Source: Beta vulgaris subsp. vulgaris
Lineage: Eukaryota > Streptophyta > Magnoliopsida > Caryophyllales > Amaranthaceae
Assembly: GCF_026745355.1 (NCBI RefSeq)
Contig: NC_079204.1
Span: 50,290,285 to 50,354,284, forward strand
Direction: 5' to 3'
DNA: 64,000 nucleotides
Below are positions 34,358 to 48,974 of the stretch, in pieces. The translations under genes were made by a program, and so were the position numbers. How positions within the stretch are numbered: position 1 is the stretch's first letter; each line of letters opens with the position of its first letter. Below the pieces are notes generated by a model. It saw nothing but the letters and a program-made list of their open reading frames with translations. It was not told the DNA's origin and did not search any database.

Positions 34358-34441
34358 ACCGCAACGACTAATGCTGTAGACAAGTCATTATCGACTTAGT
34401 TATTTACTCACGTCTAAACTTGCATGTTCATAAATAAAAAA

Positions 34442-35408
34442 GGAAAAATTGATTTAATCAGTCCCAACTATGGGCGTCCTGACAAAAACAGTCCCAACTA
34501 TCGTTTTTTATTGTTCAGTCCTAACTTTGAACGGTGTTTTATAATAGTAGTCCCAGCAAGTAAAAAACCTGCTATAGCAGGTAATTTGCCATTTTTAAAT
34601 TTCTTTTTTTTCAATCTTCTTTCTCCCTCCTTCCTTAACTACTCCCTCCTCCTCTCCTCTGCCACCAACCACCCCTCCCCAGCCAGCCCCCCCTCCCCTG
34701 CCACCCCTCGCCAGCCATGCATCCCCAACCACCCCTGCCCCAGAACCCCTCTCCTTCCCCTCCACTGCCATCCCCTTTCCCCTGCCCCAGTCAGCCCTCA
34801 CCCTGCCACGCATCCCCCTGCCCCGGAACCCTTCCCCCACCTCTTCTTTCCCCTTCCCCACCATACATCCCCCAGCCTTCGAAACCCCTCTTCTTTCCCC
34901 TTCCCCACCATACATCCCCCAGCCTTCGAAACCCCTCCCTTTCCCCCACCTCCCCGGCACCCGAAAGACTTCCCCTACCCCTGAAGCAGCGGCTAAAGGG
35001 GAGAGAGAGAGAGAGAGACGCGAGCAAGGTTTGCACGACCCATCACCGGCAACCAACACCAACCGCGCCGGTAGCACGGGCTTCAGGTTTCACGGGCTCT
35101 GGGTTTCGGGTGTGAGAGAGAGAGGTTGTCATTTGGGTGGACGGGAGGGGGAAGAGGAGGGGTGGTAGGGGAAGGGGAGGAAGGAGGAAGGAGAGAGAAA
35201 GATTGAAGTAAGGAAGAGGTGGAAGAAACATGTCAAAAAAAAGAGAAAAAAAGGAAAGTAGGGTTTTTTACCGGTTTAGCAAGTCATCAGTCAACTTGGA
35301 CCACCAGTGTAAAGGGGGGTTAAAGTTGAGACTGAACAATAAAAAATAATAGTTGGGACTGTTTTTGTCAGGACGCCCATAGTTGAGACTGTTTAAATCA
35401 ATTTTTCC
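34442..35408. mobile_element. Pack-MULE-like element: ~80-95 bp TIRs around a GC-rich interior
   Basis: The ends ggaaaaattgatttaatcag / gtttaaatcaatttttcc are the outermost part of a long TIR that also contains tgggcgtcctgacaaaaaca and its inverse. The interior (34,620-35,230) is strikingly C-rich and then G-rich compared with the surroundings, as expected for captured host sequence. A perfect 47 bp tandem duplication lies at 34,844-34,937. Pro/Ser- and Gly/Arg-rich ORFs there are compositional. Confidence 0.65.
34844..34937. repeat. 47-bp perfect tandem duplication
   Basis: Two identical copies beginning ttctttccccttccccacca start at 34,844 and 34,891. Confidence 0.85.
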
Positions 35409-36489
35409 AAAAAAAAAAGCTAACCACTCTTTATTTATTCTCGAGTTCATAGCATGTAAATTTTTTTTTTTTTTTTGTTTATGGCAACATAATAAATAGT
35501 ATTTACTATATCAATAAATTAGTATATTAAAATGAGAAAAAAAATGTAGTATATATATTGATATAAGAACTATCATTTTATTAATATACAAATTATTAGA
35601 ATAGGCGATATAGTTTTAACATATAGTAGACAAACCCAAACTTACACTCTCCTAACAAGCACACTCCATCTCACTCTAACCCAACATTATCCCTAACACA
35701 AAGTAGTACGTCGTTCCCACTTCTCCTTTTGAATCTAGAACTAAAATAGGCATTTTTTAATAAAAAAAAAACCTACAGTCGTACCGAATGGGTTAAACTA
35801 GTCACTAAATGGATTAAAGAATGTGAAAAATGAATAAATTGAATTGGTCATTAAATAGATCAAATTGGTCACTAAATACATTAACTCTAATCACTATATT
35901 CAAAACAGAAATTATATAAAGCCCAAACATAAATTATAGAAGAAATTCCTATTCCCTCCTTTCTTCCTTAGTCAAATCCCTAACCTTAGTGTTCTTTCTC
36001 TCTCCTCCTCCTCCTCCTTCCTTTAACCGTCAACCCTCTTGCTCTCGTCTGTTGTTTGAACCAAACGAACATTTCAAACCTAGATTAAAAAAGATTAAAA
36101 AGGAACCTGACTAAGAGAAAGAAAGAAGAGGAGAAAAAAGTTGAAGGTGATTAATTTGGAAGTAACCTTGATGTTTGTCGCCATTTTTTGTTTCACAGTT
36201 CAACTGTTGAGAAGAAAAGCTCCAAGCAATGAAGAAAATACTTGTAAGAGATTGTATTGGTGGGGTGCTAAGCTGTAAACTACAAATCAATGAAAAACAC
36301 ACTTGATTCAAATTTCATGTTGTATTTCAAAGTTGATTCGAATAGCAGGAAGTTGAAATTGTTTTGTATATTGATTTAATTTTTTTATATTTGAATTTCA
36401 TTTGGTTTGCATGTAATTGATTTGAATTTCATTTTGATTAATTAATTACTACTGGAGAAGAGTGGAGAACACAACGATTGATAAATACT
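35409..36489. other. Intergenic DNA
   Basis: AT-rich with a CT-rich patch (about 35,950-36,040, including a TCC repeat) that resembles a plant 5' UTR. No convincing ORF follows. Confidence 0.45.
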
Positions 36490-37460
36490 TCTACATTTTC
36501 ATAAGTGACTTCATTCATTTATAAGAGTAGCCCCTTTTATTAGTATGCGTAACCTTAAAAATATTATATGAGTAACCCCAATTACTTTTTGGAGTAACTT
36601 TGTTTAATCGTACTAATAACCCCATTTAATCATATAAGTAACCCTATTTTGTTTGTAAGAGTAACCCTTTCTATTTTATGCGTAACCCTCAATTATTTTT
36701 GGAGTAACCTTGTTTAATCATATGAATAACATCATTTAATTTATTCATACCAGTAACCTCATTTATTCATATTAATTAGTACCTCATTTATCTATACAAG
36801 TAACTTCAATAAATCATATGAGTAACCTCATTTAATCATACGAGTAATCACAAAGGTTTACAAAAGTAACCGCATTTATTCAAACGAGTAACATCATTAG
36901 TTCATAAGAGTAAACTGATTAATAACCTCATTTATCCAAATGATCAGTAACACCCTCATAAGAGTAACCCCATATATAATACAAGTAACCTAATTGGTTC
37001 ATATGATGATGCTATTAATTGTACGAGTAACCCTCATTTATAAATACGAGTAACCCCATTATAATATATGGGTAACCTTATTATCATGAAAACAACCTCA
37101 CTTAACTATTCAATCATACAAGTCACCCCAATTGTTCACTAAACTAACCCCATTTTTTCATATAAGCAACCTCACTAAATAATAAGTCAGCCTTATATAA
37201 TCATACAAATAACCTCAGTTGTTCATAAAAATAACCCTATTTTTTAATACGAGTAATCTCATTAATTCCCAATATTAACCTTGTTTAATTATACATGCCC
37301 TATTTGATCAAGTAACCCCAATTGTTCACAAAAGTAACTCATTTTCTTCATACGAGTAACCTCATTCGTTCATAAAAGTAAACTGATTAATATTTTTTTG
37401 TAATAAAAGTAACCACATATGTTTATAAGAGTAACACCCTGCTTTTATTGTTAAGAGTAA
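36490..37460. repeat. Degenerate minisatellite based on 'agtaacccc atttattcata'
   Basis: Several dozen imperfect units of about 25-30 bp built on GAGTAACC(C/T)(C/T)A followed by an ATTTATTCATA-like tail. The array resumes at 39,630-39,700 after the 2.17 kb inverted-repeat insertion. Confidence 0.75.
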
Positions 37461-39629
37461 TGATAAGTCATATTTATATATAGTTTTTAGGTTCATTTAG
37501 GTTGCATTTTAGAGCATTTAGTTTCATATTTAGGTTCATTATTGCATTGTATTCTTAAGTTATGCTTTTCTATTCCTATTCGGTATGTTTTCTTGTTTTT
37601 TATGAATTTCAGGCATTGAAGACTTTGAGTATGATTAGCTAAGCTTAAAGATTAGGAGCACTTGGAAAGAAGCTACAATGAATAAGGATCGTATGGATAT
37701 GTCATAGTACGAGTTTGAGCAAAAACGAAGCGGAAAAATCATTAGAAGAAATGTGAAAAAGAGTTATGTCTACTCTTCTGATCATAACTTTTGATGTGAT
37801 TTTTAGAATCTAGTAATTCCACCAGATTTGGAAACTAGACTTGAAGATCTTTCCAACGATAGGTGGCACGTCCCGAGGAGACTTCTATTCAAGGAGTTAT
37901 GCCTTTCGGAAGATTGCACTGTTTCTGCTGGAATCTGCCACGCATACGCGCGGATCACTAATCCGCCTATTAATGAATTATTTATCTTGTAAATTACTTT
38001 CCAAGTCATATTAGGTTATTGAATATTTATTTAGATAGGTTTTCATTATTTCTCCCTCCTCCTCCCTCTCACGTTATATTTTAGGTTTTAGGTTTTAGTT
38101 TTCTCTTCTCTCTTTCTCTCTAGTTTTTAGTGTAAACCCTAGTTTTCATTCTTTTTCATTAATTTATGAGTTTCATTTGTTTCTTTCATTGATTTCTTCA
38201 ATTATGTTTTCTTTTATAGTTTTAGATTTCATTATTTATCTCATGATAGAGTAGTTTCTTTTATCTATGGTTAAGTTGAACCCTAGTATGATTTAATTCA
38301 TGATTGTTTCTTTAAATTCTCATATTAATTGTTAATTGTTCTTGCTTAATTGATTGTGCATATTCCAATACTAGATTAGGGATAATTAGTATTGCTATGA
38401 TTCCATTGTCTTGATCACAACGTGAGTTGGATTTTGACGGATTTGAGTATTTCAATTAAGGGCATGAAATTCTCCACGGGAGTAGGAAGTTAAATTGCTA
38501 CTCTAAACAAGCAATCAAACCAACTCCCGTGGAATCATGCAAATTAAAGACATTAAACACGACACTTTAACTTCCTAACAATCCATTCTACCTACTCCCG
38601 TGGAGAATTTCATGCCCTTAATTGAAATACTCAAATCCGTCAAAATCCAACTCACGTTGTGATCAAGACAATGGAATCATAGCAATACTAGTTATCCCTA
38701 ATCTAGTATTGGAATATGCACAATCAATTAAGCAAGAACAATTAACAATTAATATGAGAATTTAAAGAAACAATCATGAATTAAATCATAATAGGGTTCA
38801 ACTTAACCATAGATAAAAGAAACTACTCTATCATGAGATAAATAATGAAATCTAAAACTATAAAAGAAAACATAATTGAAGAAATCAATGAAAGAAACAA
38901 ATGAAACTCATAAATTAATGAAAACTAGGGTTTACACTAAAAACTAGAGAGAAAGAGAGAAGAGAAAACTAAAACCTAAAACCTAAAATCTAAAATATAA
39001 CGTGAGAGGGAGGAGGAGGGAGAAATAATGAAAACCTATCTAAATAAATATTCAATAACCTAATATGACTTGGAAAGTAATTTACAAGATAAGGAAAGTC
39101 TTAAATATATCATTAATAGGCGGATTAGTGATCCACGCGTATGCGTGGCAGATTCCAGCAGAAACAGTGCAATCTTCCGAAAGGCATAACTCCTTGAATA
39201 GAAGTCTCCTCGGGATGTGCCACCTATCGTTGGAAAGATCTTCAAGTCTAGTTTCCAAATCTGGTGGAATTACTCGATTCCAAAAATCACATCAAAAGTT
39301 ATGATCAGAAGAGTAGACATAACTCTTTTTCACATTTCTTCTAATGATTTTTCCGCTTCGTTTTTGCTCAAACTCGTACTATGACATATCCATACGATCC
39401 TTATTCATTGTAGCTTCTTTCCAAGTGCTCCTAATATTTAAGCTTAGCTAATCATACTCCAAATAAGTCTTCAATGCCTGAAATTCATCAAAAACAAGAA
39501 AACATACCGAATAGGAATAGAAAAGCATAACTTAAGAATACAATGCAATAATGAACCTAAATATGAAACTAAATGCTCTAAAATGCAACCTAAATGAACC
39601 TAGAAACTATATATAAATATGACTTATCA
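37461..39629. mobile_element. 2.17 kb long inverted repeat with LTR-like sequence
   Basis: The left arm (37,461-38,486) and right arm (38,591-39,629) are inverted copies of about 1.03 kb with scattered substitutions and a ~12 bp indel near 39,095; the loop is ~100 bp. The ends are TGATAAGTC...GACTTATCA. The 5-mers flanking the element are both AGTAA (37,456-37,460; 39,630-39,634). The arm begins TG and reads like an LTR of non-autonomous Ty3/gypsy (Tat/Ogre-type) elements (motifs 'cataacttttgatgtgat', 'gaaactagacttgaagatct', 'aaaccctagttttcatt'). AGTAA is also the core of the surrounding minisatellite, so the target duplication could be coincidental. Confidence 0.75.
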
Positions 39630-39634
39630 AGTAA

Positions 39635-40700
39635 AACTATATATATTCATATAAGTAACTCCATTTGTTCATAAGAGTAACTTCATTTGTTCATAAGGGT
39701 TTGTGCACAAAGATCAACTTCAAAAGGTTATATCTCAAAGTACACTTAATATTTTGGGAAAATTCAAGTTGGAGATGACAATTTGGCTCGATAGATTTCC
39801 AACTCTTGGTCAAAAGCTCGATTCCGATGATAAACGAGTGAGACATGACCATTTGAAAATGAGCTGATAGGGTGTCGTGCGTGCGACCACACCTATAATT
39901 TCGCGTGTGGCCGCTTATATGCAAAACGCACTGTTTAAGCTATTATTTTCAAACTTAAAGCTTTCAGATATTTTTACATATCACGTCATGACGTAAACTT
40001 TTCAATTTTTTAATGGACAAAAAATACGAAAAGTGACAAAATAAATTATGAAATTTAAGAATAATAACATGTTTGATTATTATACTAACCCGAGACATCT
40101 CCCGTTCGCCCGTACCAAAACACTAGTTTTAAATTAAGTCACTGATGATTAAATTAAATAAACCAAGATTTTACCATGGTTGTTTTATCGGAGTCGTCCA
40201 TTGATCCCACTCACTCTGGAGTTGCTTACACAATTTCTTTCAGCTATAGAAGACCCGGGGCTGACTCGACTGATTGATCAATGCCCATCAGCGGTCACTT
40301 GCTTTGCTTGACGGGGTTTCCCCCATTATTCTTGCCCGAAGTTCTTCTTCAAATTTCTCTAGACTTTTTAAAGACTTTTTATCCTTCGAAACCTTTCGTT
40401 TTCAAAGACTTTTTGCTCTCACTTTACTTCGTTAAAAGTAAACGATTTCTTACCAGAACAACCGAATGATATTAAACAAGTCATTATCTTATCTACCCAC
40501 TTCTAAACTTCAGATGCTCATAAAAATCATAGCTAACCACCCTTTAAATGAGGAGAGAGAAAATCTAGAGAAAAGAAAAGGTCCTCGTCGGAAAGGGGGG
40601 GCGGGGTGTTGCGTTGGGGGTGTTTGACTTTGACCTCTCTTCATCTCGACTGCTGACCAGTTCACATTTTGCAAATGACAATTATTTAATTTTCTTCCTT
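39635..40700. other. Intergenic DNA upstream of the CDPK gene
   Basis: The end of the minisatellite (to about 39,700) is followed by unremarkable AT-rich DNA. A patch at 40,190-40,480 (ctatagaagacccggggctgac; then a 62-codon ORF) has a different composition and may be organellar-derived, but this is unproven. Confidence 0.4.
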
Positions 40701-40773
40701 TTTAGTTTTCCCTCTCTCTCTTCTCTCTTTCCTACCAACCCACCTTCATCTTGTCCTCATATATTAATCAAAT

Positions 40774-40783
40774 CTATATAATT
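40774..40783 (+). promoter_or_regulatory. Candidate TATA box of the CDPK gene
   Basis: ctatataatt about 470 bp before the start codon, followed by a CT/T-rich leader, fits a long 5' UTR typical of CDPK genes. The transcription start is not known. Confidence 0.35.
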
Positions 40784-41250
40784 CTCCCAGAATCTCGTTT
40801 ACAGTTTATTCACGTTCTTCCATTACACACTTTTGTAATTTTTTTTCTACAATTTCGCGCTCTATTTTCTGGATAATTTCATAAACTTTTTTACATTTTT
40901 TTTTTTCTTGGGGTGAAGATTTTCCAGGTGGGATTTCGTCATACTTATTTCTTGTACAAATCTTTGTTTCTTTTTTTTTATATTATTCCATTGATTTCGT
41001 CGTTTCCGATCAAAATTATTGTCAAAAGTTATAATATAGTGTTATATTTCAAACCCCTTCAAATTAGAAGAAGATAATCAGGGTTTGATTGAATTGTATG
41101 AATTGAATTCATATCTTTAAATTTCTGGGTTTTTCTTTTCCTCATTTGGGTTTGTATAAAGTTAGATCCTTTGTGTTTGTATATTGTAAAATTGTTAGAA
41201 TTTAGAGGGGTTGTTCTTATTTTTTTTTTATAAAAAAAGAAATATAAAAA

Positions 41251-44135
<2,885 letters not shown>

Positions 44136-44568
44136 CCCTTTGGTGTGATCAATAGAAGAGTTATGATTTTTTCCTTCATTGAATCTCTCTCATTCTTGTT
44201 AGTGGTGTTTGTTTCATAATTCTCTCGCATGCTCAGAAATGTTTTGTTGGTGTTCTCATTTTTGTTTGGAGAGAATATCTAAAGAGAGATTCTCTTTTAC
44301 CTTGGGGAAAGCTTGTAGTGAAAGTTGGTACTATGGGAAGGGTAGCTTACCAATTGGAAGAAGTCAGTGCTCTTTCTTTTTGGGTGTAAATATTTGTAAT
44401 TTGTACGAAAATCTCAAATCATAATCCTGTTTTTTACAGGTAAAGTGAAATTATAATTGTGTTGATATTGAAATGCCAATCTCAGGTTTTTATTCGGTTT
44501 GATGATGCACTGCAGTAAATTTCACAGCTATAGTTGAGCTTTCAATAGATTGGTGTTAGCTCGGCATC
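44136..44568 (+). other. 3' UTR and downstream flank of the CDPK gene
   Basis: AT-rich; continues to the SINE target site. No other feature. Confidence 0.5.
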
Positions 44569-44587
44569 ACATTCATAGTATTAAGTA

Positions 44588-44773
44588 CCAAAGACCTTTG
44601 GGTCCAATGGTATCGTTTCCTATCTCCAAAATGGAAAACCAAGGTTCACATCTCGGTGAAAGCAAAGTTCATTTGTGTTGGGGGGTGGGGATGCTTGTCG
44701 CTCCTCTGAGTTCAGTGCCAGAGCAGTCGACAGGAAAATTCTTCTTACCGTCGGGTTGAGAGGGCTCAAAAAA
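44588..44773 (+). mobile_element. tRNA-derived SINE with target-site duplication
   Basis: A-box-like tgggtccaatgg at 44,599-44,610, B-box ggttcacatc at 44,643-44,652, and a 3' end ...gagagggctcaaaaaaa. It is flanked by 19 bp direct repeats (44,569-44,587 and 44,774-44,792) that differ at two positions, which fixes both ends. It lies about 450 bp past the CDPK stop. Confidence 0.85.
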
Positions 44774-45279
44774 ACATTCATAATATTAAATACTACTATA
44801 TATTATAATATTAAGTTTGATATTTGCGGAGGGAGTATGTTTCAAATAGATCTCGAAGTAATGAAGTATATTTATACTAAGAACTTTTTCAATTGATATC
44901 ATAAGTAAGAATGTAACATGAATATGATATGACTATTAATTGGAATTTTTTTAGTACCAAACCTTTTATTGTTGCAAGTTGTAAGACTTGTAATTAGGAT
45001 CTATCTGTTAAAAGACTAGTACTTCCTCATATGTGTGTCAATGTGTGCATAAGACGCCACAAGTTAGTTATGCGAGAAAATGAGAGATAATAAATAATCA
45101 GCTTAATATATATACCCTGAATCCCTGATCAAGATCTACTAGTCTACAATAACCTAGAATGACCAAGATCTTGTATAATGTATACCCTGTACTGCTTGTT
45201 GTATGTTCTTCGATCGGCATGCAAGAATCCTACTACTTGAAGTGTCTAGAGTGCTAGTTATAAATTATGATAATAAGGG

Positions 45280-45541
45280 TACTATATTTTTATTAGCTTA
45301 TGTCTTTGCTTTTCACCATCTCTAACACGTCTATTTGACCGTTGATATCTTTAAATGTGTACTAATAAAATTATAAAAAGTTCAAAACTTAACTCTACTT
45401 ATTAGGACGAATTTAACAACATCTCATGTAATAATGTTTAATGTTATATAATAGTATTAAAATATGTATAGTCGTCAAAATTTATGAACTGTGACTTTGA
45501 TAAAGCAGAAGGGGTAAACTAATAAAAACAGAGGAGTACTC
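45280..45541. mobile_element. Stowaway-like MITE, weak ends
   Basis: tactatatttttattagctta pairs imperfectly with taaactaataaaaacagaggagta. Internal motifs (aatttaacaacatctcatg) match other Stowaway copies here. Confidence 0.5.
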
Positions 45542-45999
45542 CTATAGACTTAGTATTATGTAAGTCAAATGGTTAAACATCTTAATATTATTTTATAAGA
45601 AAGAACCTATCATTCTATAATTCCTCTTGATCTCCTTGGTTTAACCCTCACTGGCTCACCATTAACGCTAAAAGGGTTAGATGCTAAGCTAGCTTGGTAC
45701 CAAAAAACATAAATGAAAAGATAGCTAGCTAGTTAGTTGGTTGGCATTATATAGGAGTTATTATGAGAAAGCGCTTTGCCAACACTCATTCTAATGACCA
45801 CAAATTACAGAAAACGTATTAAGAAGGTTACGTGCATGAAAATGGGGACAAGACATTCATGATTCATTCAAAGGGCAAGCAATTACGGTGAAAAGAGCCC
45901 CTTCCTTGCTTCCTAATAATTGTCCACCGAAAAGAACATAGTACTATATTAGTACTTATACAAGGCTTTCCCTCAACTAGGCAAGGATATGTATGTTAT
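45542..45999. other. Intergenic DNA
   Basis: Nothing recognised. Confidence 0.5.
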
Positions 46000-46950
46000 T
46001 GGCAGCAAATTTTTTTCATGTCTATTGTGTTATTGAATATATAGACGGTAGATCTAGTTGGGTATACAAAAGGTTAATTTTTTTTTTTTTTGACAATTGG
46101 AAAAGAAGTAACCTAGCTTTCCTTTCTCGTTTTAGTAACCAAGAAATGAGCTTCGAAACTTCGGTTCTTTTAAGTTTTAAGAAGGGTACAACAAATAATA
46201 TAAAATCAAAATTATTAGCTAATTGGTTGATTTCCTCAATTATGTTCCTAATAATCTATGTGGTAGCTTTGTTCGAGTTCTTTAGAGCTAGAACTAGTTC
46301 TTTGCAGTCCGTCTTGATTGAGATTGCTCTTTTTTTTGCCATCCAACTCTTCATGCAATGTAAAATTGTTAGGAGTATTGGGCCATAGCCCATTAGGTTA
46401 AGTTGTGTTAGGTTAAATTTATGTTATGTTTCTCTATATAAAGGGTTGTAATCTTTATAATATGAAAACAAGCAATAAATTTAACCTAACACAACTTAAC
46501 CTAATGGGCTATGGCCCAATACTCCTAACAAAAATAGCTAGAGCTTCTTCTTGAATTGGAGATTGGGCAAGAACTTTCGTTGCTTTGTGATTAATCATGT
46601 TTCCTCCTTCAACCCAAGCGACAACAGCTTCCCATATATTAGTTCCTTTCTTTTCCTTCCAAGCTCCATCAACCCGCACACAAGTTAGTCTTGGTGTTCT
46701 AATATGCCCTTACTCCACGTTTGATTGTTGTTTCCTAGCTTGTTGGATTTGCTTTCCTTAGGCTTGGCCTTATAAGTGTTCAACCTTGCGATGATTTTTT
46801 CGAAGATACTCATGACTCTAACCGGACATGGGGTAGAGTTTCTGAAGACAATTTCATTTCTATGAATCCAAACAGCCTGTAATATTGAGATGAAAAAGAT
46901 ATTTGTTAATTGGCTGAGAATTAAGAGTCCAGAGAATTGTTAGTTTTATA
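46000..46950 (-). pseudogene. LINE ORF2 remnant (C-terminal part with RNase H domain), split by a solo LTR
   Basis: On the minus strand, translated pieces read HRNEIVFRNSTPCPVRVMSI (about 46,870-46,800), then VRVDGAWKEKKGTNIWEAVV...NHKATKVLAQSPIQEEALAI (about 46,690-46,540) and, past the inserted LTR, ISIKTDCKELVLALKN (about 46,325-46,270). This is the order of a plant LINE ORF2 C-terminus with its RVT_3-type RNase H. Stops and shifts are frequent, and the + strand ORF here is antisense. Confidence 0.7.
46367..46530. mobile_element. Solo LTR (164 bp) that is itself a long hairpin
   Basis: It starts TGTTAGGAG, ends CTCCTAACA, and is flanked by a perfect 5 bp duplication AAAAT (46,362-46,366; 46,531-46,535). 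About 51 bp at each end are perfect or near-perfect inverted repeats. The central ~60 bp contains ctatataaag (TATA-like) and aataaa (polyadenylation-like), as in a retrotransposon LTR. No internal region or second LTR is present. Confidence 0.8.
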
Positions 46951-47884
46951 ACTCATATACTCTTTGGATCTACTAAATACTAGTAAATGATAAAATGAGT
47001 AAAAAAAATAGCCTTCACTGACATACTTATAGGGATAACAATTCATCTCAAAGCCAAGTTAAATCCAAAAAAAATTATCAGATTGAATTCGAATTTTTCT
47101 TTTTGATTTCATATAGTCATAGAAATTTGATTATGAACGGGAGCATGAATTGGAGTCAGATGTGAAGCTAACTAGGACTCCAACTATTAGTATAAGTGGT
47201 GATTAGATACTATACTTGTTATTATAAGCTATTAGGCCGAATGATTACATAGTATGCAAAAAAGAGTCCATTCATGATACATTGAGGCGTGGTACACTCA
47301 AAACTAATTTTTAATCATTTACTCATTTATAACTCTCCTTTTTGACACATTTTGCTCATTTGGACGATTTCAAATTATTAGCAAAGAGAAAACAATAGCC
47401 ATCTTCACAGTACACTTACACTCGGGTGTATGATAAATTTTTTGATGCAATAAGCTATTTGTTTTTTAAAAAAAAAAGATTAATTGAAACTATTAAGTTC
47501 ATTAATTAGACATTAGCTACAAGAATGTTTTAAAGCAACATTATTTTCTGATATCACTTATAAAACATTATAGTTAATCCAATATTAATAATTTGTTATA
47601 TTTGATTTAGTTCCTCTAATGTGATAAATATATTTAAAAAAATTGAATGGATCTAATGCAAAATAACTTATTTTGCACCAGGTATCATATAATATAGTCA
47701 GTTTTTACTTGATATAGTCATTTTCTACGTGATACAATCAGTTTTTTGTATGATATATTCATCTTAAATTGATCAAAGTTAATAATTTGACTTTTCAAAA
47801 ATAGAAATGTAGTAATTAAAAAAACCAAAAGAGTATATCAATCACTTTGTATGGTTTGGGTCGTTATTCAATCCAATATACTTC
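46951..47884. other. AT-rich intergenic DNA
   Basis: No gene or clear element recognised. A short 'gatatagtca' repeat lies near 47,690-47,770. Confidence 0.5.
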
Positions 47885-47887
47885 TAA

Positions 47888-48228
47888 GGCTATGTTTAGT
47901 TCACCTGAAATTTTCTGATCTGAACTTATCTGATCTGATCTGAACTTATTTTTTCTGATCTGATCTGATCTGATCTGATTACAAGATCTTATCTTTTAAA
48001 TATTTCTCAATATATAGAAAAAATATAGTCATGTGGGGTCTTGTTTGATTCGTCTCAATGAGTACTTTATTAATATTCAATTATTATAATTTTTACTAAT
48101 ATGTAATGAAAGATATAATGATTTATAAATATAAGCATAATCTGATCTGAACTTATTTTTTCTGATCTGATCTGATCTAATCTGATTAGATCTGAAATAA
48201 GCAAAAATAAGGTGAACTGAACATAGCC
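47888..48228. mobile_element. Tourist-like MITE with (TCTGATCTGA)n subterminal arrays
   Basis: Ends ggctatgtttagttcacctga / aggtgaactgaacatagcc are near-perfect inverted repeats with TAA on both sides (47,885-47,887; 48,229-48,231). Both subterminal regions hold repeated tctgatctgaactta units. Confidence 0.8.
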
Positions 48229-48264
48229 TAAGTTAGTAATCAATGCTACTAGTACTCCAATAGT

Positions 48265-48480
48265 ATCATCATTCACACACATAAGGCCCAAAGTACTATC
48301 GCCCCCCCCCCCCCCTCCACCAAAAAGAATTCAGCAAACCTTCTTCTTCCTCTTCAACTATCTATCTCCTATTCATCTCTAACCCAAACATTAAAAAAAA
48401 GCCCAATCCACTGAATAAATCAAAACTCTTCCTCTAACCTACGCCCACATATATAAACCCCTCAATCATTTTTCACAAAT
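48265..48480 (+). promoter_or_regulatory. Upstream partial duplicate of the RPL4 promoter
   Basis: Blocks shared with the functional promoter, in the same order: tcattcacacacataaggcccaaa-like with GGCCCA at 48,285-48,290; cttcctctaacctac; and a TATA-like catatataaaccc at 48,448-48,460. No coding exon follows, so it is a relic or an upstream alternative promoter. A C14 tract lies at 48,302-48,315. Confidence 0.6.
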
Positions 48481-48501
48481 AAACAGTTTTTGTATGATAA
48501 G

Positions 48502-48846
48502 TACTGCATCCTCCGTCTCATAATATAAATCCCCTTTTCTTTTAAAGTGTCCCCAGATATAAGTCACTCATGAAAATAATTTATTTTGCCAAAAGTCCTT
48601 ATAATTTCAGCTTAGAATGCCCTATTATTAATGACAAAATGGAATCTTGTATTTCATTGAACTCTTCTACACCTTCAACCATGCATCATTAATATTAATT
48701 TTTTTATTTTTGTTAATAAGAAAAAAACAATATAGATGTTTCTCAATAAAAATGAATCTTCTTATTAAAATAAATCAAGATTCCATTTTACCTTAGTTCT
48801 CGTATAAAAACATAATCAGGATATATATTATACGACCGAGGAAGTA
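48502..48846. mobile_element. Stowaway/mariner-like MITE between duplicated promoter copies
   Basis: Ends tactgcatcctccgtctcat / ttatacgaccgaggaagta, about 345 bp, non-coding. Confidence 0.65.
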
Positions 48847-48974
48847 CAATTTTACGAAATACTAAATTTTTGTACTCCATACCCGGAATTTTTTTCCTAA
48901 TATAATCAATTTTTATCTAATAAAATCAAATTTAAATACAAAATCAATTATTATAAACCCAATTCACCAAATAC

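Noticed and set aside
34424..35231. Proline-rich and glycine/arginine-rich ORFs
   Set aside because: Open frames follow from the C-rich and G-rich composition of transposon cargo; no domain recognised.
40081..40135. Helitron end at acactagt near 40,128
   Set aside because: No convincing hairpin of the right stem length directly upstream.
45993..46388. 131-codon + strand ORF
   Set aside because: Antisense to a LINE RNase H remnant and running into a solo LTR.
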